NCBI GenBank assembly: GCA_035513275.1
Contig: DATKCJ010000181.1
Span: 1 to 6,037, forward strand
Source of the DNA: DATKCJ01 sp035513275
Lineage (GTDB): Bacteria; Verrucomicrobiota; Verrucomicrobiia; Opitutales; Opitutaceae
DNA length: 6,037 nucleotides
Direction: 5' to 3'
A model generated the notes under the pieces. It did not search any database. It was not told where the DNA came from and was given only the letters and a program-made list of their open reading frames with translations. The first letter of the stretch is position 1. Each line of letters begins with the position of its first letter. Below, piece after piece: positions 1-5,060 of the stretch. Both the position numbers and the translations under genes were made by a program.

Positions 1-215
1 ACGGCAGCCAGTTTCCCTACCTCGGCGAAATTCCATTCCTCGGATGGCTGTTCGGGCGGCATACGCAATCGAACACGAAGACTGAGTTGCTCATGTTCAT
101 CCGACCGACGCTTCTGTTGACGACCGAAAGAGCGGCGACCGATGCGAACTCGATGCTTCAGAAATCGAGGCAATCCGAGGACACGAAGGCCCGCATCGAA
201 GGAAGCACGAACTGA
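1..215 (+). CDS. gspD: Secretin C-terminus (GspD/PilQ family), partial
   Basis: This is the last 70 codons of an outer-membrane secretin, read from base 3 to the TGA at 213-215; the start lies before the window. The visible part has the secretin-domain ending: PYLGEIPFLGWLFG (visible residues 5-18), then TKTELLMFIRPTLLL (25-39). This matches the well-known family pattern of PxLGxIPxLGxLF followed by a KTELxxxIxPxI strand. Secretins form the multimeric gate through which type II secretion substrates or type IV pili cross the outer membrane. About 30 polar residues follow the last strand, which could be a short tail or an S-domain-like extension for a pilotin; this is not resolvable here. The next gene begins 27 bases later and the following genes encode the ATPase and platform protein of the same machine. 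Whether it serves secretion, a pilus or another filament system cannot be told from this fragment. Confidence 0.9.
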   Translation, partial: GSQFPYLGEIPFLGWLFGRHTQSNTKTELLMFIRPTLLLTTERAATDANSMLQKSRQSEDTKARIEGSTN

Positions 216-242
216 CGCGCGCCTCGATCGAACCAAACGCAA

Positions 243-800
243 ATGAACAACGGCGACCCACTCCACCGCGCAAACCGCGCCGCCATCGCGGCCGCGGCGA
301 TTGCGCTCGCGTGCGGCGCCTTCGCCGGCACGGAGAGCCTGGTGTCGAATTCGCCGTTCCTTCCGCAATCCGCAGTCACGCCGGCTGCGAGCAATGGTGT
401 GCTCGACAACTTCGAACTCCGCGGCGTCGCCTCCTTCGGTGGCGTGGCGACGTTCAGCATCTACGATACCACGAACAACCGTGGCTATTGGATCCCGTTG
501 TCTGGAACCGAGGCGGGAGTCCGCGTGGCCTCCTACGACGCGGCGACGGAGGCTGTCGTCGTCGAGGGCAGTGGCGGATCGCGCCGGCTCTTTCTGAAGG
601 AAGCGCAGATTCAAACCATGATGCCGCCCGCGCCCGTGAACGTTGCCACCGTGCCGCCGCAGGGTTCGCCGCTTCCCGCCGCGGCTGGCGCAGTGACGAC
701 GGAGCAGGAGATGGCGGAGCGCAGGCAGCGCATCATCGAGGAGTTGCGCCGCCGCCGCGCGCTCAGGCAGCAGACCCAGGGACAACCCGCGCCGCAATGA
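243..800 (+). CDS. Small exported GspC/PilP-like protein of the secretion operon
   Basis: A 185-residue protein with an export signal: a short polar start with arginines (R9, R12), then an alanine-rich hydrophobic stretch (13-28). A signal peptidase I site after AFA (26-28) is plausible. However, IALAC with C24 also fits a loose lipobox, so it could be a lipoprotein. Residues about 50-120 form a beta-rich segment (FELRGVASFGG, ATFSIYDTTNNRGYWIPL, AVVVEG, RLFLKEAQI) that resembles the small periplasmic domain of GspC and PilP, which link the inner-membrane assembly to the secretin. After a Pro/Ala-rich linker, the C-terminus (about 152-175) is a highly charged, probably helical Glu/Arg segment. 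It sits between the secretin and gspE, and its TGA overlaps the gspE ATG (ATGA), so the two are likely translationally coupled. No good Shine-Dalgarno precedes its own start. The GspC/PilP role is inference from position and fold pattern, not from a clear family signature. Confidence 0.75.
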   Translation: MNNGDPLHRANRAAIAAAAIALACGAFAGTESLVSNSPFLPQSAVTPAASNGVLDNFELRGVASFGGVATFSIYDTTNNRGYWIPLSGTEAGVRVASYDAATEAVVVEGSGGSRRLFLKEAQIQTMMPPAPVNVATVPPQGSPLPAAAGAVTTEQEMAERRQRIIEELRRRRALRQQTQGQPAPQ

Positions 801-2473
801 TTCCATCGCACACAGACACCCCTGCTTCACTCGCCCGGCTCGACGAGGCCGCGCGCACCCGCGTGCTGCAGGCGCCGCGATCCGCGCGCCTGTCGCGCCT
901 TGCCGACGAGTTGCGCGAGACACCCGAGGCGGCGCTCGCTGCGCTCGCCCGCGAGACCAGCCTCCCGCTCGCCGATCCCGAGGCATTCGACCTCGAGAGG
1001 CTTGGCACGCTGCCTGTGCGCCTTGTCCACGAATTTTGCTGCGTGCCTCTCAAGTCCGACAGCACGGGTCCGCTTCGGCTCGCGACTGCATGGCCGCCCG
1101 AAGGTCGCATGGACGACTGGATCTACACCGCGTGCGACCGAGAGGCCGAGTGGCTCCTCGCGCCAAGCGACGCGCTCACGAAGTTCATCACGCAACATCT
1201 CGGCGTGGGCTCCGAGAGTCTCGACGCGCCCGATGCCACGCCAGAACTCGCTGCACACGCCGAGGACGAGGAAGACGAGGACGCCGCGGTGATCCGCTTC
1301 GTCAACCAGGTCGTCGCGCAGGCGGTCACCGACGAAGCGACAGACATCCACTTCGAGCCGCAGGAAGAATCGCTTCGCATCCGCTACCGGGTCGACGGCC
1401 TCCTCGTGCCCGTGCCCGTGCCGGACAATCTCCGGAAATTCCAGGATGCGATCACGTCGCGACTCAAGATCATGGCGCGGCTCAACATCTCCGAGCGTCG
1501 CCTCCCGCAGGACGGCCGCATCAATTACAAGGCGGGAAACAACCTCCTCGACATCCGTCTCTCGACGATCCCGACGATCTATGGCGAGAGCGTGAGCCTG
1601 CGTCTCCTCAACAAGAAGAACAAGGCGCTCTCGCTCGAGCAGATCGGCATGTCCGCAGACGATCGCGAGAAGGTCGCATCGGTGCTCAACCTGCCGCACG
1701 GCATCATCCTCGTCACGGGCCCGACCGGCTCGGGCAAGTCGACCTCGCTCAACGCCTTCATCCGCCAGATCAATTCCACCGACAAGCGCATCATCACGAT
1801 CGAGGACCCGATCGAGTATGAAGTGCCTGGCGCGAACCAGATGCAGGTGCGCCCCGAGATCGGGCTCGGATTCGCCGAGGGCCTGCGCCACATCCTGCGG
1901 CAGGATCCGAACGTCATCATGGTCGGCGAAATTCGCGACCGCGACACGGCCGACATCGCGATCCGCGCGTCGCTTACCGGTCACCTTGTCTTCAGCACGA
2001 TTCACACGAATGACGCGCCCGGCGCGATCACGCGCCTCATCGACATGGGCATCGAGCCGTTCCTCATCGCCTCCGGCGTCGAGATGGTAATCGCGCAGCG
2101 CCTCGTGCGGCGGCTCTGCCCGCAGTGCGTCGAGAAGGCCGCGGTCGATCACAACAGCCTCGTTAGGCAACTCGAGCTGCTCGGTCTGCCGCCGTCCGCG
2201 GCGGAAGGCGTCACACACCTTCCGATGGCCAACGGCTGCCCGGCCTGCCGCGGACTCGGTTTCCGCGGACGCGTCGGCGTGTTCGAAATCCTGCGCGTCG
2301 AAGACAAGCTCCACGACCTGATCGTGCAGCGCGAATCGGCACGCGCGATTCGCAAGGCAGCTGTCGATGCGGGCATGGCGCCGCTCGAAACGGCTGGCTG
2401 GAACCAGGTGCGGGCGGGGCTCACCGCGCTCGACGAAGTCATCCGCGTTCTCTCAATGGCGGAGGCGAAGTGA
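797..2473 (+). CDS. gspE: Type II secretion / type IV pilus assembly ATPase (GspE/PilB)
   Basis: A 558-residue cytoplasmic hexameric ATPase that drives pseudopilus or pilus assembly. The N-terminal domain (about 1-135) resembles the GspE/PilB N-terminal domain, followed by an acidic linker (EDEEDED, 157-162). The core shows every family landmark: ATDIHFEP (181-188), RLPQDGR (235-241), Walker A GPTGSGKST (308-316, lysine 314), Asp box TIEDPIEYE (334-342), Walker B region PNVIMVGEIRD (371-381, glutamate 378) and His box TGHLVFSTIHTND (394-406, H396 and H403). Two CxxC pairs (C441/C444 and C481/C484) form the zinc-binding tetracysteine element of the assembly ATPases; retraction ATPases of the PilT type lack it. 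The ATG at 797 overlaps the previous gene's stop, and the length is normal for the family. The upstream open frame before 797 is only read-through of another frame. GspE and PilB cannot be separated by sequence alone. Confidence 0.96.
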   Translation: MIPSHTDTPASLARLDEAARTRVLQAPRSARLSRLADELRETPEAALAALARETSLPLADPEAFDLERLGTLPVRLVHEFCCVPLKSDSTGPLRLATAWPPEGRMDDWIYTACDREAEWLLAPSDALTKFITQHLGVGSESLDAPDATPELAAHAEDEEDEDAAVIRFVNQVVAQAVTDEATDIHFEPQEESLRIRYRVDGLLVPVPVPDNLRKFQDAITSRLKIMARLNISERRLPQDGRINYKAGNNLLDIRLSTIPTIYGESVSLRLLNKKNKALSLEQIGMSADDREKVASVLNLPHGIILVTGPTGSGKSTSLNAFIRQINSTDKRIITIEDPIEYEVPGANQMQVRPEIGLGFAEGLRHILRQDPNVIMVGEIRDRDTADIAIRASLTGHLVFSTIHTNDAPGAITRLIDMGIEPFLIASGVEMVIAQRLVRRLCPQCVEKAAVDHNSLVRQLELLGLPPSAAEGVTHLPMANGCPACRGLGFRGRVGVFEILRVEDKLHDLIVQRESARAIRKAAVDAGMAPLETAGWNQVRAGLTALDEVIRVLSMAEAK

Positions 2474-2682
2474 TGGGCGTCGCGATCGACGCTGTGATTC
2501 TGTCGGAGTCGGGTTTGAACCTCTCGTCAGATGCGATCACACGACACTCTTGTTCCTTGCTGTCATTGCGAGGCTTCCGCCTTGGCGGGAGACGAAGCAA
2601 TCCATCTGGATGGATCGCCACGCCCTCGTTCCTCGGGCTCGCGATGACAAGCGAGAGAATGATGCATCTGGTCTTGTCATGA
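2473..2682 (+). CDS. Doubtful 69-aa ORF bridging gspE and gspF, repeat-derived
   Basis: An ORF from ATG 2473 (GTG at 2470 is also in frame) to TGA 2680-2682. Its start shares bases with the gspE stop (TGATG) and its stop shares bases with the gspF start (ATGA). Roughly residues 30-59 are simply the translation of the palindromic repeat at 2561-2649, giving a text such as LSLRGFRLGGRRSNPSGW. I recognise that kind of peptide as a typical spurious 'hypothetical protein' made by such repeats in many bacteria. No signal peptide, membrane segment or known domain is visible. The peptide probably has no function of its own. Its translation could nonetheless matter, because ribosomes finishing here would be placed at the gspF start, which lacks a Shine-Dalgarno of its own. 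It may equally be a chance open frame in a 205-base spacer. Confidence 0.3.
   Translation: MGVAIDAVILSESGLNLSSDAITRHSCSLLSLRGFRLGGRRSNPSGWIATPSFLGLAMTSERMMHLVLS
2561..2649. repeat. 89-bp palindromic dispersed repeat (REP/MITE-like)
   Basis: The outer ends are inverted copies: TGTCATTGCGAG (2561-2572) against CTCGCGATGACA (2638-2649), 11 of 12 matching, the exception being a possible G-U pair. The centre is a second dyad: GCAATCCATC (2597-2606) against GATGGATCGC (2609-2618), with a 2-base loop and one mismatch. The GTCATTGCGAG...AAGCAATCC pattern is one I recognise from short non-coding dispersed repeats found in many bacterial genomes. It carries no transposase. In RNA it should fold into one long imperfect hairpin between the gspE and gspF coding regions. 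The copy number in this genome cannot be seen here, since only one copy is in the window. Confidence 0.8.
2644..2680 (+). promoter_or_regulatory. Inverted repeat enclosing the gspF initiation region
   Basis: ATGACAAG (2644-2651) and CTTGTCAT (2673-2680) are perfect 8-base inverted copies with a 21-base spacer. The right arm includes the first two bases of the gspF ATG. The left arm overlaps the end of the palindromic repeat (ATGACA, 2644-2649), which can instead pair with TGTCAT at 2561-2566. The two pairings exclude each other. The only purine-rich stretch nearby (GAGAG, about 22 bases before the ATG) is too far to be a normal Shine-Dalgarno. A role in translation is inference. Confidence 0.35.
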
Positions 2683-3911
2683 CGAATTTCTCCTACACCG
2701 CACGCGATTCGAAGGGCTCTGAAGTGCAGGGCTCGCTCGACGCTGCGACGCGGCGGCAGGCGCTCGACCAACTTAAGGCCATGGGACTCGCTCCGCTCCG
2801 GCTCAACGAGGCCGGCGCTTCGGTGGTGGCGCCGCGCGAGTCGCCCGGTTCGCGAAGCCCGCGGCGCAAAGCCTATTCGTCGAAGGAGGCGCTTCCATTC
2901 CTGCGCGCACTCGGCGGACTCGTGACGAGCGGCATCCAGGTAGGCGACGGCGTGCGGATGCTCAGCCGGCGCCTGACCGACGAAAAGTTGAAGTCGCTTG
3001 CCGTCGATCTTTGGAACGAGTTGAGCCAGGGCCGTTCGTTGTCCGCCGCGATGGCCGCGCGACCACAGGTGTTTGATCCCGCGTCGGTGCATCTCATCGA
3101 GGCCGGCGAGGCCACGGGCAACCTCGGCACGGTGATCGACCGGCTCATCGAGGACATGGAGGCCCGCAAGGAAGTTACCTCGAAGCTCGTCGCCGCGATG
3201 GCCTACCCGGTTTTTATCATGGGTGTGGCGGTGATTGTCATCCTCGTGTTCCTGCTGTTCCTGATGCCGCGCATCGAGTCGCTGCTCACGGCGTTGCGCG
3301 GAAAGCTGCCGCTCGCTACACGGCTGCTTATCAGTCTCGCGGATTTTCTCGTGACCTGGGGTCCGGTAATCCTTGTCGCAGTGACACTGGGCGGGATCGC
3401 GTTCTGGGCCTGGCGCAAGAAGCCAGAAGGCCGGATGCGCAGCGATGCATGGCTCCTGAAGTCGGCGGGCATCGGGCGATTTATTGCGAGCCAGGAGATC
3501 CTGCGAATCACGCAGACGCTCAGCCTGCTGCTCGAAAACGGAATCACGACGATACCGGCGCTGGCGATGACGGAGCGCACGCTGCAGAACCGGGTGCTGC
3601 GCGCGTCGTTTGCCGAGGCGCGTGCCAAGATCGCGGAGGGTGCACCGATCTCGGGCGCGCTGCAGGCAATGGGGCATTTTCCCGCGCTGGTGATTGACGT
3701 GCTCACCGTCGGCGAAAACACGGGCGACATTGTGCCGAGCCTCAAGGAAATCGCACGCGTCTACCGCCGGCAGATCACGCGCGACGTGAACATTTTCCTC
3801 AACGTGGTCTCGATCGGCGTGCTGTTTGTCGCATTCGCGTTCGTCGCACTGATCGCGTTCGGCATCATCCTCGCGGTGCTGCAGCTCAGCGCGAGTTTGC
3901 GGGTGCGGTAA
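2679..3911 (+). CDS. gspF: Type II secretion / type IV pilus inner-membrane platform protein (GspF/PilC)
   Basis: A 410-residue polytopic inner-membrane protein that acts as the platform on which GspE/PilB drives filament subunit assembly. The N-terminus MTNFSYTARDSKGSEVQG is the typical opening of the family (F-x-Y-x-A-x-D-x-x-G) and supports ATG 2679 over the much longer upstream open frame. Two copies of the helical GspF domain are seen, about residues 73-196 and 273-396. Each has the repeated motif GExTGxL/I: GEATGNL at 143-149 and GENTGDI at 345-351. Three hydrophobic segments fit the known topology: about 175-196, 217-245 and 376-402. A basic, Pro/Ser-rich linker (about 50-66) joins the N-terminal part to the first domain. 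The length is normal. Unlike the ATGA-coupled genes before it, it is separated from gspE by a 205-base spacer holding a palindromic repeat, and it has no clear Shine-Dalgarno. The gene ends against a cluster of hairpin repeats. Confidence 0.95.
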   Translation: MTNFSYTARDSKGSEVQGSLDAATRRQALDQLKAMGLAPLRLNEAGASVVAPRESPGSRSPRRKAYSSKEALPFLRALGGLVTSGIQVGDGVRMLSRRLTDEKLKSLAVDLWNELSQGRSLSAAMAARPQVFDPASVHLIEAGEATGNLGTVIDRLIEDMEARKEVTSKLVAAMAYPVFIMGVAVIVILVFLLFLMPRIESLLTALRGKLPLATRLLISLADFLVTWGPVILVAVTLGGIAFWAWRKKPEGRMRSDAWLLKSAGIGRFIASQEILRITQTLSLLLENGITTIPALAMTERTLQNRVLRASFAEARAKIAEGAPISGALQAMGHFPALVIDVLTVGENTGDIVPSLKEIARVYRRQITRDVNIFLNVVSIGVLFVAFAFVALIAFGIILAVLQLSASLRVR

Positions 3912-3912
3912 A

Positions 3913-3971
3913 AGTAGGGCGGGTCTCCCTACTTCGCCAAGGCTTCGTAGGGCAAGTCGACCCGCCGACGC
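3913..3971. repeat. Palindromic repeat, copy 1, with nested inner palindrome
   Basis: Outer arms GGCGGGTC (3918-3925) and GACCCGCC (3959-3966) pair perfectly. The blocks AGTAGGGCGGGTCT (3913-3926) and GACCCGCCGACGC (3959-3971) are identical to those of the second copy at 4261-4289. Between them lie 32 bases (3927-3958), against only two in copy 2. The inner piece is itself a palindrome: CCCTAC (3927-3932) pairs with GTAGGG (3947-3952). This looks like one short repeat sitting in the loop of another. Confidence 0.75.
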
Positions 3972-3986
3972 CGATTTCGTATGTAG

Positions 3987-4007
3987 GTGGCGCGCTTGAC
4001 GCGCCAC
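3987..4007. repeat. Hairpin, 8-bp stem
   Basis: GTGGCGCG (3987-3994) and CGCGCCAC (4000-4007) pair perfectly around a 5-base loop, CTTGA. No T tract follows on either strand. Confidence 0.7.
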
Positions 4008-4017
4008 GTATGCCGGA

Positions 4018-4038
4018 GTTGCGCGGCAAGCGCGCAAC
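4018..4038. repeat. Hairpin, 8-bp stem
   Basis: GTTGCGCG (4018-4025) and CGCGCAAC (4031-4038) pair perfectly around a 5-base loop, GCAAG. It has the same stem and loop lengths as the hairpin 10 bases upstream, but a different sequence. Confidence 0.7.
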
Positions 4039-4067
4039 CTGCTTCGGACGGATAACGCTCCGAGATG

Positions 4068-4080
4068 GGGCGTCACGCCC
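4068..4080. repeat. Short hairpin GGGCG/CGCCC
   Basis: GGGCG (4068-4072) and CGCCC (4076-4080) can pair around a 3-base loop. On its own this is weak, but it continues the run of hairpins in this region. Confidence 0.4.
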
Positions 4081-4111
4081 AGCGGAATATCTAAAGCGTC
4101 TTGAACGAACG

Positions 4112-4219
4112 GCCGCGAAAAGCGGCAGGAGACTGCCGCACTCCAAGGCGCCTGCGGCGCAGCAGCAATGATCACCGGAGTGCGCGATAGCGTCTTGGAG
4201 TGCGGCACTCTTGTGCCGC
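4112..4219. repeat. 14-bp inverted repeat with nested hairpins
   Basis: TGCCGCACTCCAAG (4134-4147) and CTTGGAGTGCGGCA (4194-4207) are perfect inverted copies 46 bases apart. Local hairpins overlap both arms: GCCGC/GCGGC (4112-4116 with 4122-4126), GCGGCA/TGCCGC (4122-4127 with 4134-4139) and GCGGCAC/GTGCCGC (4202-4208 with 4213-4219, loop TCTT). A further small dyad, GCGCC/GGCGC, lies at about 4149-4161. The last strong hairpin is followed by only three T on the + strand, so as a terminator it would be weak. The arms can pair either locally or with each other. Confidence 0.7.
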
Positions 4220-4260
4220 TTTGTGGCGACTCAAACCAAGTCGCTGATGGGTGCTGTTGG

Positions 4261-4310
4261 AGTAGGGCGGGTCTTTGACCCGCCGACGCAGGTCAGAGAC
4301 CTGCGCTACT
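4261..4310. repeat. Palindromic repeat, copy 2, with three-stem cruciform
   Basis: Two perfect hairpins stand side by side: GGCGGGTC/GACCCGCC (4266-4273 with 4277-4284, loop TTT) and CGCAGGTC/GACCTGCG (4287-4294 with 4298-4305, loop AGA). They are enclosed by a closing stem AGTAG (4261-4265) with CTACT (4306-4310). The first hairpin block repeats that of copy 1 at 3913-3971. The element ends exactly one base before the stop codon of the - strand gene at 4311, so it would form the start of that gene's 3' untranslated RNA. Confidence 0.75.
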
Positions 4311-5060
4311 TTACTTCAGATGCAAGCCCTCGACTTCGATCACGACGCCTTTGCGACGCTTGTCCTCAAGGCGGCTCGCGGTGCCGTAGATGATCACGAT
4401 CCGGTCCTCGAAATTCTGAACGTTCTCGGTGAGAAGCAGCCGGCTGATGTCGAGGTAGGCGATGCGCACGCCGCGAGTGTCGACGATTTGGAAATTATAC
4501 GGATGGCGGAATCCCATGAAGCCGCGGGTGGCCGTGAAGCGTCCCTCGACGAAGCGCGGCACTCCGGTAGCGGAGATGTTGCTGGCGTCAGCCCGGGGCA
4601 CGACACTCGCGCCCGTGATCGGAGACGGGGCGGTGGGATCCGCCGCCAGGGCAATCGGCGTGGCGAGCTTGATGAAGCCGGTGAGCGGATCCTCGTAGCT
4701 GTAGAGCGTCCAGTCGCCGCGAAGGCCTTTCAACTCCGCGCGGTCGCCTGCTTCCATGCGGCCGACGGCGGGCGCCGAAGTGTCGGGCGCGACGTAGAGC
4801 GAGGAGCCGGGCTTGATGTTGAGATTCTTGCCGACATCGCTGTTGCGCACGAACACGTCCTGCGGGCCGGGCACGAGCACCGCGAGCCAGCCATCGGGCG
4901 CGTCGGCAGCGGCGAGTTCAGGCGAGGTGCCTTTCGGAAGTGAGCCGAGGACCGGGGCCGACGGGTCGGGTGTGGCGTAAACTGTGGCGTCGCGCTCGAG
5001 CGGATTTGCAGAGAGGACCGTGGCGGCGGCCAATGCGAGGAAGAGGGTGATTTGCTTCAT
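4311..5060 (-). CDS. Secreted protein with two SH3-like repeats and a beta-rich C-terminus
   Basis: A 249-residue protein with a clear signal peptide: MKQ, then a hydrophobic stretch (about 4-17) and a likely cut after LSA (16-18). Two related segments follow, about residues 25-64 and 86-131. Each has the pattern of a bacterial SH3 repeat: ATVYATPDPSAPVLGSLPKG and then DGWLAV; SLYVAPDTSAPAVGRMEAGD and then GDWTLYSY. Such repeats often bind peptidoglycan or proteins in the envelope. After a Pro/Ala-rich linker (about 135-165), the C-terminal part (about 168-249) is beta-rich (FTATRGFMGF, YNFQIVDTRGVRIAYLDIS, DRIVIIYGTASRL, GVVIEVEGLHLK). It could be an OB-like barrel, but I do not recognise the family. 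Its ATG overlaps the stop of the upstream pseudouridine synthase gene (ATGA), with a strong AAGGAG ribosome site 5 bases before it, so the two are co-transcribed. Its function is unknown; an envelope role is inferred from the signal peptide and SH3 repeats. Confidence 0.88.
   Translation of the reverse strand: MKQITLFLALAAATVLSANPLERDATVYATPDPSAPVLGSLPKGTSPELAAADAPDGWLAVLVPGPQDVFVRNSDVGKNLNIKPGSSLYVAPDTSAPAVGRMEAGDRAELKGLRGDWTLYSYEDPLTGFIKLATPIALAADPTAPSPITGASVVPRADASNISATGVPRFVEGRFTATRGFMGFRHPYNFQIVDTRGVRIAYLDISRLLLTENVQNFEDRIVIIYGTASRLEDKRRKGVVIEVEGLHLK

Larger units (their letters stand above)
3912..4310. repeat. Cluster of short palindromic repeats between convergent genes
   Basis: This 399-base region lies between the end of gspF (+) and the end of the SH3-domain gene (-). 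I see no credible gene in it. It is packed with at least eight GC-rich hairpins with 5-8 bp stems, listed separately. Several share sequence blocks with each other. It probably stops or stabilises transcripts coming from both sides, but none of the hairpins is followed by a good run of T on either strand, so a classic intrinsic terminator is not shown. The repeats look like dispersed intergenic elements that have piled up here. Confidence 0.8.

Noticed and set aside
827..2314. Long open frame (495 codons) on the - strand opposite gspE
   Set aside because: It is fully antisense to a gene with every GspE motif and gives a low-complexity Arg/Asp/Glu-rich protein typical of the mirror frame of GC-rich codons.
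2500..2520. Stretch resembling the 3' end of a tRNA on the - strand (GGTTCAAACCC-like)
   Set aside because: No matching acceptor stem, anticodon arm or D arm could be found next to it; it is too short to call even a tRNA fragment.
2367..2678. Upstream extension of the gspF frame (a 514-codon reading)
   Set aside because: The extra residues come from another frame of gspE and from the palindromic repeat; the family N-terminus begins at ATG 2679.
2439..4208. 589-codon open frame on the - strand opposite gspF and the repeats
   Set aside because: It runs through the gspF antisense strand, a palindromic repeat and a hairpin cluster, and has no recognisable domain.
4202..4223. Hairpin GCGGCAC/GTGCCGC followed by TTT as an intrinsic terminator
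   Set aside because: The T run is only three bases, and the hairpin is part of a repeat cluster lying about 290 bases past the gspF stop.
3912..4310. CRISPR array
   Set aside because: The repeats are unequal palindromes of several kinds with no regular spacing and no constant direct repeat with unique spacers.
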